Source: JALFST01 sp022779285 | GTDB lineage: Bacteria; Bacillota; Clostridia; Tissierellales; Peptoniphilaceae | Assembly: GCA_050313895.1 (NCBI GenBank) | Contig: JBNPMI010000003.1 | Direction: 5' to 3' (one strand) | Length of the DNA: 64,000 nt | Shown: positions 34,745-43,763 of the stretch, piece after piece | Layout: each line of letters opens with the position of its first letter | Numbering within the stretch: the stretch's first letter is position 1 | Made by a program: the position numbers and the translations under genes | Notes under the pieces: generated by a model | What the model saw: only the letters and a program-made list of their open reading frames with translations | Told to the model about the DNA's origin: nothing | Databases searched by the model: none

Positions 34745-36286
34745 ATGCCAAGTTATTTATGGGTAGTTTTAGCGATTGTTACCGCAATCATCGGATTTTT
34801 CATCGGCAATTTTGTTCGCGAGAAGAAAAATGCGGGCAAAATTCATTCCGCAGAAGCCTTAGCAAAAAAGATTTTGGACGATGCCAATCACGATGCGGAA
34901 ACTCGTAAAAAGGAAGCTATCTTTGAAGCTAAGGATGAAATTCATCGCATGCGTGATGAGCACGAGATGCAGTATCAAAAACGTCAGAATGAGCTTCAGG
35001 ACATGGAGCGACGCATTTTGAGGCGTGAGGATGTGATTGAGCAAAAGACACAACAGCTGGAAAAACAGGATGCGAAGCTCAATAAAGAGATGGATCGCGT
35101 GCGACAACGCCAGAATGAAGCGGCTCAGATTGTTGAACAACAGAAGGAAGAGCTTGAGCGCATTTCGGGGCTGAATGAAGAGCAGGCAAAATCCATCGTT
35201 TTGGAGAGAACCCGTTCCGATGTCGTTCACGAACGTGCGCAAATTCTCCGTGAGGAGGAGGCTCGCACGCGTGAAGAAGCGCAAAGCATTGCCCGTGAGA
35301 TTATCACACGTACGGTACAACGCTATAGCTCGGACTATGTTGCAGAATCTACTGTTTCTGTAGTTCCTTTACCGAATGATGAGATGAAAGGCCGGATCAT
35401 CGGTCGCGAAGGACGCAATATCCGCGCCTTTGAGACGATGACAGGGGTGGATCTTATCATTGATGATACCCCGCAGGCGGTTGTGCTTTCCTGTTTCGAT
35501 CCGGTACGCCGTGAAAAAGCGCGAATTGCTCTTGAAAAGCTGATCGTGGATGGGAGAATTCATCCCACACGTATTGAGGAGCTTTATAAGAAGGCGGAGC
35601 AGGAGGTCAATGCATCCATTCATGAAGCAGGAGAGCTGGCTGTTGAACAGATAGGCATCCGCAATATGCATCCGGAATTGATCAATATTCTCGGTAGAAT
35701 GAAGTATCGTACTTCCTATGGTCAAAATGCTTTAGCACACACTATTGAGGTTGCGCAGCTTGCCGGTATGCTGGCAATGGAGGTTGGCGCGAATGTCAAG
35801 ATCGCAAAACGCGGAGGACTTCTCCATGATCTTGGAAAAGCTGTGGATCATGAGATTGAGCTGCCTCATGTAGAGCTGGGGGTTCGCCTCGCAAAAAAAT
35901 ACAAGGAGAGCAAAGAGGTTATCCACTGTATTGAAGCGCATCACTGTGATGTGGAACCGACCACGCTGGAAGCGATCATTGTGCAGACAGCAGATGCGAT
36001 TTCGGCAGCCCGTCCCGGCGCACGTCGTGAATCCATGGAAAATTATGTAAAGCGTCTTGAGGATCTGGAAGCCATCGCAAATTCGTTTGATGGAATCGAA
36101 CAGTCTTTCGCAATTCAAGCAGGACGTGAAATGCGCATCATCGTAAAGCCGGAGAAGGTATCGGAAGATCAGATGGTGATTTTAGCACATGATATTGCGG
36201 AAAAGGTAGAGCAGGAGCTGGAGTATCCCGGCCAGATTAAAATCAATGTCATTCGCGAAACACGCGCGACAGACATTGCTAAATAA
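34745..36286 (+). CDS. rny: Ribonuclease Y
   Basis: Membrane-anchored endoribonuclease that starts mRNA decay in Firmicutes. Domains in order over 513 residues: N-terminal membrane helix (about 3-22), long coiled coil rich in Glu/Lys/Gln (about 30-190), KH domain (MKGRIIGREGRNIRAFE, about 212) and HD phosphohydrolase domain with GGLLHDLGKAVDHE (about 357). An AAAGGAGG site precedes the ATG. A terminator follows. recA-rny is the usual pair. Confidence 0.97.
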   Translation: MPSYLWVVLAIVTAIIGFFIGNFVREKKNAGKIHSAEALAKKILDDANHDAETRKKEAIFEAKDEIHRMRDEHEMQYQKRQNELQDMERRILRREDVIEQKTQQLEKQDAKLNKEMDRVRQRQNEAAQIVEQQKEELERISGLNEEQAKSIVLERTRSDVVHERAQILREEEARTREEAQSIAREIITRTVQRYSSDYVAESTVSVVPLPNDEMKGRIIGREGRNIRAFETMTGVDLIIDDTPQAVVLSCFDPVRREKARIALEKLIVDGRIHPTRIEELYKKAEQEVNASIHEAGELAVEQIGIRNMHPELINILGRMKYRTSYGQNALAHTIEVAQLAGMLAMEVGANVKIAKRGGLLHDLGKAVDHEIELPHVELGVRLAKKYKESKEVIHCIEAHHCDVEPTTLEAIIVQTADAISAARPGARRESMENYVKRLEDLEAIANSFDGIEQSFAIQAGREMRIIVKPEKVSEDQMVILAHDIAEKVEQELEYPGQIKINVIRETRATDIAK

Positions 36287-36305
36287 GCATTGAAAAATGA
36301 TCATG

Positions 36306-36348
36306 AAAAAAGCTAAGCTGGCGTATTCGTTGAGCTTAGCTTTTTTTT
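36306..36348. terminator. Bidirectional terminator between rny and the - strand genes
   Basis: Stem AAGCTAAGCT (36310-36319) with AGCTTAGCTT (36333-36342), A residues before and eight T after, so it can stop transcripts from both sides. It marks the end of the long + strand housekeeping block. Confidence 0.88.
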
Positions 36349-36667
36349 AGAGTTTTTCTTCTGATTGTGTTTTTTTCTTTTGCAGCTGAGAAACCGATAA
36401 GGAAACTTTATCGGAAGGGTTCAATTTTTTTCCGCAGTGGGGGCAGGCGCTCGGGGCGGGAACCATTCTTCGACCTAAATATTTACCGCAGTACGGACAT
36501 CTCCAGAAATGATAATCCAGATATGCGGAACAGGCAAGCAATGCCAAACCACACAGAAAAACGAGCCATGACAGGTCTTTCCAAATGGGAAGGAATGCTC
36601 CAAAAAAAAGCAGGATCCCCGCAAGATTCAAAATGAGAACAAGTACTTTTGTGAGAAACAGCTTCAT
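36347..36667 (-). CDS. Small membrane protein with zinc ribbon, unknown function
   Basis: I do not recognise a named family. The 106 residues show two membrane helices (about 5-25 and 33-50), then a zinc ribbon with CPYCGKYLG and, after a loop, CPHCGKKLN, and a polar Lys-rich tail. The ribbon is predicted to be cytoplasmic if the N-terminus is inside. The start ATG overlaps the stop of the YfhO gene (ATGA), so the two are translated from one message and probably work together. Confidence 0.75.
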   Translation of the reverse strand: MKLFLTKVLVLILNLAGILLFFGAFLPIWKDLSWLVFLCGLALLACSAYLDYHFWRCPYCGKYLGRRMVPAPSACPHCGKKLNPSDKVSLSVSQLQKKKTQSEEKL

Positions 36668-39405
36668 ATGCTATTTTCGCTTCCTTTCTTTTTATCAAGC
36701 CATTCCGCCGATGTCCATATGAGAGCGGCGACAAGCGATACCGCGCTGACAACAATGCCTGAGATGAGATAGGGCGGGTGATAAGTGAGTTCAACCGTGT
36801 GATGTCCTGCGCCCGATTGAATGAAAAGATATCCATCAAGCACATCAAGCACGGGGACTTCCTTACCGTCGAGCTTTGCATGCCATCCTTTGTCATAGGG
36901 AATGGAGAAGAAAAGATTTGGGGCGTTTTCTGTAGCGGTAAATTCTCCGACAATATGAGTATTGCCCATTTTCGTGATGTGCAGGCCGTTTTCCTTTTGA
37001 AATCGAGCGGCTTTTTGCAGTGCCTGCTCATCCAAAGAAAATAACGAAAGATTATTAATCTGCAGGAAGGACTTTTTCTCATCCATCAAAATACGAATGC
37101 TTTGTTCGCGCTCCGAAGTGGAGGCCGCGGAAACATTGAGTATTTGTGAGGAACGTACGGTGTCCGTTCTCTTGTTTGAAATCTGCTCCTCATTGAAAAA
37201 TACCTTGGAATTGCCGCTGCGTAAGGTATTGGAGATCGAAAGGTAATAGGAAGCCGGACTTGTGCTGGAAAAAGTATAGACAAGGGCGGCCGGCTCATTT
37301 GCATGAATCGGCATATAAGATGTCAGATTTCCGGCCTGAGAGCTTTCTTTCATGTTCTCCAATTTTGGACCATCCATCGGCTGCCTGATCAGATAGTTTG
37401 TCCTTTGCGGGACACCGTCCAATGCATTCAGAATATCATCTTGCAGATCCATGGGATTTCGCAGGGTGTGGGGGATTTCTCGTATCGTGGATTCGGCAAT
37501 CATGCCGAGTGGTGTCCAATTCGGATTTTCGTAGATTTTTGTGTACTCATTTTCGGCGATCGGATTCCAATCCTTGAGATCCGGACGTGTTGTATGCATC
37601 TTTAAGGAAGAGATTCCGGGCTGAATGCTGTTCTCGTCAGCTTTTCCTTCGATATAGTAACGGATCCCGAATAGAAAATCCGTGATCTTTGTCGGATTGG
37701 TTGCACTTACAGAATTGGAAGTGATGGCAAAGCCGAGATCGGATATCATATCAATGGTGTTCACCTCGAGAGTGGAATTGAAATGTGCAATCCCGGGGTA
37801 TTGAAAGCGCATAGCATCGTTGCTATCATGATAAAAGGTTTTTTCAATACGCCAAAATTCGTTTTCCTCCGGACGAATATTTTGAAGAGCTTGCTGAAGG
37901 GTTTGATCGTAAAATGCAAATTCATCATAGCCCTCGTAATGAAAGCATCCCCAATAAAAAGCGGCATTGAGAGAGATCTCGGAAAAAGCTACGAGGAGCA
38001 GAATGGTAGCTGCATGCCGATATATGCGTGATTGAGGATTGAGTGTGCCATGCAGCAAATACAAAAGCAGGGAGAGAAGTACTGCCGCTGCAACGATATG
38101 ATAAATCGTGAGAAATGAGTATTTTTCTTCTCCTAAATGCGTAGCCTCATATCCTAAGAAGATCCCAAAAAAGAAAAGGCAGAAAGCAGCGCTTTTCCAT
38201 GAGGGTGCCTGCAAGCGCATCCATCCGCGAAATCCGATCAGTAGCATGAAGAAAATGAAAAGCCAGGAAAAACGAAAATTATACCAGATCGGATACTGCA
38301 TTCCATGCCAAAGAATATTCAGCTTTGGAATGATCATGGAAGCGATAAGAAATAGAGATAAAAGCAGGGAGCATATTCTTTCTCTGAGAGATACACGCCG
38401 ATTGATGAAATAATAGAGCATCAGGATTGCAGATAAAAGACCGGCATATACATTCGGAAAGCCGTTCGAAACCTGATCATAGTCAAAGGAAGCCGGAATC
38501 CAATGGACTATGGCGTCCAATGGAGAATCGGCAGGAATCCAGCCGGCAAGCACAGTGCTCGTATCAGCGACCTTGCTCAGAAAAAGGGAGTATAGATTGG
38601 GAAAAAGAAGCCATGCAGTCAATCCGGCAGCGAGGATTGAAGCAAAACCAAATCGTGCAAAGGATAGAGCTTGCTTTCGTAACCAGTCAGTGCCCTTGAT
38701 TCCAGCGGGCTTTGCTCGTCGAATCAATGTCCATAGCGAATATGGGATCAGGAAAAGGCATATCATATATCCGATATAAAAATTCATTAATATACTGATC
38801 GCCAATAGCAAGAGATAGGGCAATGCGCTTCTGCCATCAAAGAGCTTTTCCAGGTACAGGATCAGAATGGGAAAGAGCATAATGGAGTCAAACCACATTA
38901 TGTTGAGCATATTGGCCATGGCAAAGGAATTCAGCGCATAAAATACGCTAAAAAGAACAACTCTCCAGTCTCTTCCATGTTCACGCTTGCAGAGCAATAC
39001 GGAAAAGGACAGTCCGGACAGTCCGACCTTCAAAAGCTGTGCAATTTCAATGGCAAGGGGCAAAAGATTGCGGGGGAAGGCAAAAATCAAAAGATGAAAA
39101 GGACTGAAGAGGTAGTAGGCTACGCTTCCGGTCATATTTCCGCCCAATGATTTCGTAAAACTATAGAGAAAAACGGAAGGATCGGAAAATCCTCGGCGAA
39201 AGGCCTCATAGAGTCCGACATATTGATTTCTCAGGTCTACTGCAAGGGTCGTATTCTCTCCGAACGGAAAGATCCCGGAGTAGACCAGAGAAGGAATCAA
39301 TAGCAACAATGGAATCAGAAAGCTCAGAAAATAAATGGAAAAGCGATTTTTTCTTTTTCTGTTCTTACGAAAGACCTCTATGAAATTATTGAGTCCGGCT
39401 ATCAT
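36664..39405 (-). CDS. YfhO-family large membrane protein
   Basis: Polytopic membrane protein of 913 residues. It resembles YfhO/GT-C-type proteins, which in some Firmicutes take part in glycosylation of lipoteichoic acid or related polymers; the substrate here is unknown. About a dozen membrane helices occupy residues 20-480, followed by an extracellular region of about 370 residues and a last helix near the C-terminus. The start ATG 39405 has AAGGA upstream; a TTG at 39429 is the only longer in-frame option I see. The zinc-ribbon gene follows with a 4-base overlap. Confidence 0.82.
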   Translation of the reverse strand: MIAGLNNFIEVFRKNRKRKNRFSIYFLSFLIPLLLLIPSLVYSGIFPFGENTTLAVDLRNQYVGLYEAFRRGFSDPSVFLYSFTKSLGGNMTGSVAYYLFSPFHLLIFAFPRNLLPLAIEIAQLLKVGLSGLSFSVLLCKREHGRDWRVVLFSVFYALNSFAMANMLNIMWFDSIMLFPILILYLEKLFDGRSALPYLLLLAISILMNFYIGYMICLFLIPYSLWTLIRRAKPAGIKGTDWLRKQALSFARFGFASILAAGLTAWLLFPNLYSLFLSKVADTSTVLAGWIPADSPLDAIVHWIPASFDYDQVSNGFPNVYAGLLSAILMLYYFINRRVSLRERICSLLLSLFLIASMIIPKLNILWHGMQYPIWYNFRFSWLFIFFMLLIGFRGWMRLQAPSWKSAAFCLFFFGIFLGYEATHLGEEKYSFLTIYHIVAAAVLLSLLLYLLHGTLNPQSRIYRHAATILLLVAFSEISLNAAFYWGCFHYEGYDEFAFYDQTLQQALQNIRPEENEFWRIEKTFYHDSNDAMRFQYPGIAHFNSTLEVNTIDMISDLGFAITSNSVSATNPTKITDFLFGIRYYIEGKADENSIQPGISSLKMHTTRPDLKDWNPIAENEYTKIYENPNWTPLGMIAESTIREIPHTLRNPMDLQDDILNALDGVPQRTNYLIRQPMDGPKLENMKESSQAGNLTSYMPIHANEPAALVYTFSSTSPASYYLSISNTLRSGNSKVFFNEEQISNKRTDTVRSSQILNVSAASTSEREQSIRILMDEKKSFLQINNLSLFSLDEQALQKAARFQKENGLHITKMGNTHIVGEFTATENAPNLFFSIPYDKGWHAKLDGKEVPVLDVLDGYLFIQSGAGHHTVELTYHPPYLISGIVVSAVSLVAALIWTSAEWLDKKKGSENSI

Positions 39406-39449
39406 TGTTTTTTCCTTGTTCAAGGTCAAGCTCCTTCGTAATGAGAATA

Positions 39450-39472
39450 GAAAGCCCTCGGTGAGGGCTTTC
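39450..39472 (-). terminator. Hairpin between glnS and the YfhO gene
   Basis: Perfect 10-base stem (GAAAGCCCTC with GAGGGCTTTC) and 3-base loop, 14 bases after the glnS stop in the direction of transcription. The following T run is broken (CTATTCTC), so termination may be partial. Confidence 0.6.
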
Positions 39473-39485
39473 CTGCAATTATGAA

Positions 39486-41207
39486 TTATTGTGGCTTATA
39501 TCCGTCACGAAGCGTGACAATGCGGTTGAAAACGGGGTGATCCTTTGTCGACCTGCGTCGATCCTCACAGAAATATCCCTTTCGCATGAATTGATAACGC
39601 ATATCAACGGTTCTCGACTCTTCGATCCACGGCTCAATATATGCCTTTGGCACAATGGTAAGAGAATTCGGATTCAATAATTCCAGATAATCACGTCCGT
39701 CCTGATCCGGATTTTCTACAGAAAACAGACTCTCGTAGAGTCGAATTTCGCAGGGAACGCAATGATGAACGGGCAGCCAGTGAATCGTTCCCTTAATTTT
39801 CTTATCTGCCGGTGCATTTCCGCCGGTCGTAGAGGGATCATATTCGGCATGCACTACAGTGACATTTCCCGTTTCATCCGTCTCATAATCCGTACAGCGG
39901 ATAATAAACGCGCTTTGCAGACGCACCTCGTTACCGGGGAAGAGACGAAAATATTTTTTCGGAGGATTGATCATGAAATCCTCGCGCTCAATCCAAAGCT
40001 CACGCTCAAAAAGAACGGTATGAGAACCCATGGATTCATTGCGCGGATGATTGCGGACAGTGCATTCAACGGTTTCATTTTCCGGAAAGTTGTCAATGAT
40101 CAGCTTGATCGGATCCAAAACGGCCATCGCACGAGGTGCGGTATCATTGAGATCCTCACGTACGCAATAGTCAAGAAAACGAGCATCTACCGTACTGTCC
40201 ACTTTGGCAACGCCGATCCTTTCGGAAAAAGTGCGGATGCTTTTCGGGGTATATCCGCGGCGGCGTAAACCGGAGATGGTCGGCAAACGAGGATCATCCC
40301 AGCCGTCCACATAGTTTTCTTCAACAAGAGTACGAAGCTTTCTCTTGCTCATGACGGTATTCGTGATATTGAGACGAGCAAATTCGATTTGCCTGGGGCG
40401 ATGGGGGACATCACAATGCTCGACGACCCAATTATATAGGGGACGATGCGATTCAAACTCAAGCGTGCAAAGCGAATGCGTGATTCCCTCAATCGCATCC
40501 TCTAAAGGATGCGCAAAATCATACATGGGATAGATGCACCATTCATTTCCTGTACGATGATGCTTTTCATGAGAAATGCGATACAGCACAGGGTCGCGCA
40601 TATTCATATTACCCGAGGTCATATCGATCTTGGCGCGAAGAGTATGAGAGCCGTCAGGGAAATCGCCATGACGCATTTGTTCAAAGAGCTTAAGATTTTC
40701 CTCGACACCTCGATTTCGATACGGGCTGTTTTTACCGGGCTCGGTCAAGGTACCGCGATACTCACGAAGCTCATCCGCACTTAAATCATCTACATAGGCC
40801 AGTCCCTTTTTGATGAGAACAATTGCGAATTCATACATTTGCTCAAAATAGTCGGAAGCAAAATAGAAGCGATCCTCCCAGTCAAAGCCTAACCAGCGGA
40901 TATCCTCTTGAATCGATTCCACGTATTCCACATCTTCTTTTATCGGATTCGTATCATCCATACGAAGATTGCAAAGCCCGTTATATTTCAATGCTGTTCC
41001 GAAATCGACACAGATGGCCTTCGCATGTCCGATATGAAGGTAGCCATTCGGCTCCGGCGGAAAACGTGTGTGTATGGTCTGACCATGAACACGTCCTTCC
41101 GGCTTTAATTCATCATCGATGATTTGATGGATAAAATTGGATGCAGATACTTCTGCAGAATCCTCAGGTTGCGATATCAGATTCTTTTTATGATCCAAAT
41201 CGTTCAT
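39486..41207 (-). CDS. glnS: Glutaminyl-tRNA synthetase
   Basis: Class I synthetase that charges tRNA-Gln directly. The N-terminal motif RFPPEPNGYLHIGHAKAI contains the HIGH signature, and the KMSKR equivalent is VMSKRKL. The C-terminal beta-barrel anticodon-binding domain completes 573 residues. ATG 41207 follows GAGGAGGAG; an upstream extension in the frame (to 41351) lies in promoter sequence. Many Firmicutes lack GlnRS and use Glu-tRNA-Gln amidation, so its presence is notable. No T-box leader fits in the short upstream region. Confidence 0.96.
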   Translation of the reverse strand: MNDLDHKKNLISQPEDSAEVSASNFIHQIIDDELKPEGRVHGQTIHTRFPPEPNGYLHIGHAKAICVDFGTALKYNGLCNLRMDDTNPIKEDVEYVESIQEDIRWLGFDWEDRFYFASDYFEQMYEFAIVLIKKGLAYVDDLSADELREYRGTLTEPGKNSPYRNRGVEENLKLFEQMRHGDFPDGSHTLRAKIDMTSGNMNMRDPVLYRISHEKHHRTGNEWCIYPMYDFAHPLEDAIEGITHSLCTLEFESHRPLYNWVVEHCDVPHRPRQIEFARLNITNTVMSKRKLRTLVEENYVDGWDDPRLPTISGLRRRGYTPKSIRTFSERIGVAKVDSTVDARFLDYCVREDLNDTAPRAMAVLDPIKLIIDNFPENETVECTVRNHPRNESMGSHTVLFERELWIEREDFMINPPKKYFRLFPGNEVRLQSAFIIRCTDYETDETGNVTVVHAEYDPSTTGGNAPADKKIKGTIHWLPVHHCVPCEIRLYESLFSVENPDQDGRDYLELLNPNSLTIVPKAYIEPWIEESRTVDMRYQFMRKGYFCEDRRRSTKDHPVFNRIVTLRDGYKPQ

Positions 41208-41228
41208 GATCTCCTCCTCGTGGAAAAT

Positions 41229-41247
41229 AATAAATATTATACCACAG
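41229..41247 (-). promoter_or_regulatory. Extended -10 promoter of glnS
   Basis: On the - strand, TATAAT (41241-41236) is preceded by TG plus one base, an extended -10. No good -35 hexamer stands 17 bases upstream. Transcription would start near 41229, leaving a leader of only about 20 bases. Confidence 0.6.
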
Positions 41248-41309
41248 ATCCGGATTGCACTGCGGGGGAGCATGGGATCTGTGAAAGATAGTGAAAAACG
41301 AAATCTAAT

Positions 41310-41341
41310 TTTTGTCACAAAATCAATATTTTGTGACAAAA
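41310..41341. repeat. Two 13-bp palindromes, TTTTGTSACAAAA, 19 bp apart
   Basis: TTTTGTCACAAAA at 41310-41322 and TTTTGTGACAAAA at 41329-41341. Each is a palindrome around one central base, and together they form a larger inverted repeat of 14 pairs with a 4-base loop. They lie between the transglutaminase stop (41358) and the glnS promoter. They could be a double operator or a weak AT-rich terminator for the upstream operon. Confidence 0.8.
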
Positions 41342-41357
41342 CAGGGCGCATCCTTTG

Positions 41358-43763
41358 TTACCACGGATGCCCGGCTATCCACAAAACATCTCTTGTCAAC
41401 CAATGCCATTGGTCGGTTTGATTCCGATATTGCTTGCTGACGCTCCGATATACTTTCTGTATTGCATTCATCTCCGCTGTCGTCGGAATATATTTTGTAT
41501 AGATAACCCTTTCTAAAATTCCGGAAATCTCATGCACATCTTTCAGATCATTTGCTTTTAAAATCTTCCATATTTTTTCGACTGTGCTTCGAACAGTATC
41601 TGTCGGTTCCAAAGAAACCTCCAATAAACCGGAAATACGCTGAATGTGCTTCCACATTTTTATTGTGATTTGTCGTTTTTGGCTATCGGAGCCTGAAAAT
41701 CCGCTGAAATCGGCATGATAACGCGCGTTCCAGCACTTCATTTTGCCCTTTAGCCATGTAACGCACGCAAATGCGATGAGAGCGACGATAAGCACAATCC
41801 ATAGAATTCCCTTAAGAGCATTCCATAATGCGCTGAAAAAGGATTTGGATGCGTCGTTTCTTCCGTTATCTGCAGAGCTGTCTGACGTTTGCGGTTCCTG
41901 TGAGGAAATATCCTGTTTTGACTCGGAATTTTGTTCCGAGGAGCTTTTCTGTTCCGAGGTCTCGTTTTTTGAGGATTCTTGCGAGCTTGATTCCTGTGGC
42001 GGTGTATTCTTCGGATCGTTGGGAATCTGATTGCTGATAGAAGCAATATGTGATTCCGGAGTTGCTTCTAAAGGAAGCCAGCCGATACCGTCGACATATA
42101 TTTCCGTCCATGCGTGTGCATTGTTACCGGTTAACGTTCTGGTAGAAACGCTTTGATCGGCAGAGGCTTGCGGAACCAGAAAACCTTCTGCATAACGAGT
42201 TTCGTATCCGATGTCGCGTAACAGGATGCTCCAGGCGGTCGCAAAATAAACACAATACCCTTTTTTATTCGTTAGAAAATTATCAATAAATAATTCTCCA
42301 TCTGGAATCGCTGATGCCTTGAGATCATACGTATAGCTTGTACGAAAATGCTCGCGCATAAGTGAAATCCGCGATGAGAAAGTCATATCCTGATCATAAA
42401 GTATTTTTGCAAGCTCCGGGTCTTTTTCTCTGACAGCGGCTTCGAGATTTTTCGGAGCGTCTTTTCGCTTAGGCTCATAAGAGGAGAGCATCTCCCCTGC
42501 CCAGTCATTTTGCACCGGAAATACAAAGTCCTGTGTATAGATGCCGAATTGGTTATAGTCCTGCTCCGAGGCCAGCATTCCGTTTTGGCTATAAAAGAAG
42601 GCTTTTTTTGCATCTAATTGCTCAATGGTGGAAGAATCGATCACACCTGCTGGCGGAACAGCCTTGAGAAGAGTCATCGCCATGGGTTTGCCGCCATGAA
42701 AGACGTTTCGTGTCGGCCTTATGGTACGAATTCGATAAAAGGAAGCTGTTAAGATGCCTTTCTGAAGTACTTCGTCCCGGATCTGTGAACCGCCAAACCA
42801 AAAAACCTTGGCAGAATCGCTGCTGAAATCATCAAAGAAGTTGCTTTCAAAGCGATAGGCATTCAAATATTGCGGCTCCGAGAGCGACCAGGAGTTGCCG
42901 TCAAACGCATCATAGGAGGCGCCTCTTAAATAAAATGCCGTGGGATCGGCTGTGATCTCCAGATACGGATCCTGGCTGAGCTCTACCGGACCTCCGACGC
43001 GAAGGTTGCCTTGCGGGTAAAAGCCCAGTTCCTTGAGCGAAAAGCTGGTAATATCGGCACCGATATGAACAGGACGCCAACGATTGAGTTGCTCCGACAG
43101 CTTTTCATTAAAGAAAAAGTCAGCAGGGATTATCCATTGTAATAACAATGTGAGCGCAATGAGTATGAGGCCGAAGATGATCGGAGGGCGCTGCTCGTGA
43201 TTGCTCGGATCCTGGCGAAATGCATAGGATGCATAGACACAAAATAAACCGAGCATCAAAAAGGCCAGCCATTTCGGATCCTCCGTCAGACTTGGAATAT
43301 AGAAAAGCGGAGCCATCAGAAACACCATATTGAGCAAAGGAATCGGCAGCACCCAATTACTCAAAACGGAAATAAAAGCGATAATCAGATATGCAACAAT
43401 TGGGAAAATGGCCGGCATTGCGGGCTTGAGTTCATTGAGAGTAATCGCCCAACGAAGTGAATAGAGGGCTTCTCTGAGGATTCCCTGCCAATAAAACATC
43501 GACAGATATTTTGTTCCCAGGGAACGGCCGGTAAGAAATTGCAGACCGAAAATCAAAATCACAATTCCGAGGAAAGGTAAAGAATACCGCCAAAAAGTGA
43601 TTACGATTCCGAAAATGAGAGTAGTGCCGAGCATCCACAATGCAATCTCAAGGAGCTCGGGCGGCACTTCCAGTAGGCGGAAAAGAAAATAACAGAGACA
43701 GGTGGCGAAAACGCCTGTAGTAAGCCATGCCTGCAGCCATTGTCTCCAATATCTTGTATTCAT
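41358..43763 (-). CDS. Transglutaminase-like membrane protein (TgpA type)
   Basis: 801 residues: about six membrane helices (15-215), an extracellular region, a transglutaminase-like core, a Ser/Glu/Gln-rich linker (about 590-640), another membrane helix and a C-terminal cytoplasmic DUF4129-like part. The putative catalytic Cys is Cys504 in KKGYCVYFATA, and the His is in NAHAWTEIYVDG; the acidic residue position reads GWLPLEATPE, Glu rather than Asp. Such proteins are commonly linked with MoxR and DUF58 genes, as here. The molecular role, possibly in the cell envelope, is not established. It overlaps the DUF58 gene with ATGA. Confidence 0.88.
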   Translation of the reverse strand: MNTRYWRQWLQAWLTTGVFATCLCYFLFRLLEVPPELLEIALWMLGTTLIFGIVITFWRYSLPFLGIVILIFGLQFLTGRSLGTKYLSMFYWQGILREALYSLRWAITLNELKPAMPAIFPIVAYLIIAFISVLSNWVLPIPLLNMVFLMAPLFYIPSLTEDPKWLAFLMLGLFCVYASYAFRQDPSNHEQRPPIIFGLILIALTLLLQWIIPADFFFNEKLSEQLNRWRPVHIGADITSFSLKELGFYPQGNLRVGGPVELSQDPYLEITADPTAFYLRGASYDAFDGNSWSLSEPQYLNAYRFESNFFDDFSSDSAKVFWFGGSQIRDEVLQKGILTASFYRIRTIRPTRNVFHGGKPMAMTLLKAVPPAGVIDSSTIEQLDAKKAFFYSQNGMLASEQDYNQFGIYTQDFVFPVQNDWAGEMLSSYEPKRKDAPKNLEAAVREKDPELAKILYDQDMTFSSRISLMREHFRTSYTYDLKASAIPDGELFIDNFLTNKKGYCVYFATAWSILLRDIGYETRYAEGFLVPQASADQSVSTRTLTGNNAHAWTEIYVDGIGWLPLEATPESHIASISNQIPNDPKNTPPQESSSQESSKNETSEQKSSSEQNSESKQDISSQEPQTSDSSADNGRNDASKSFFSALWNALKGILWIVLIVALIAFACVTWLKGKMKCWNARYHADFSGFSGSDSQKRQITIKMWKHIQRISGLLEVSLEPTDTVRSTVEKIWKILKANDLKDVHEISGILERVIYTKYIPTTAEMNAIQKVYRSVSKQYRNQTDQWHWLTRDVLWIAGHPW

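Noticed and set aside
41310..41341. A simple intrinsic terminator for the transglutaminase operon
   Set aside because: Possible, but the stem is AT-rich, the T tract after it is poor, and each arm is itself palindromic; kept as a repeat of uncertain role.
42000..42040. The Ser/Glu/Gln-rich stretch of the transglutaminase protein as a tandem DNA repeat
   Set aside because: The codons vary and no exact DNA repeat unit is visible; it is a low-complexity protein linker.
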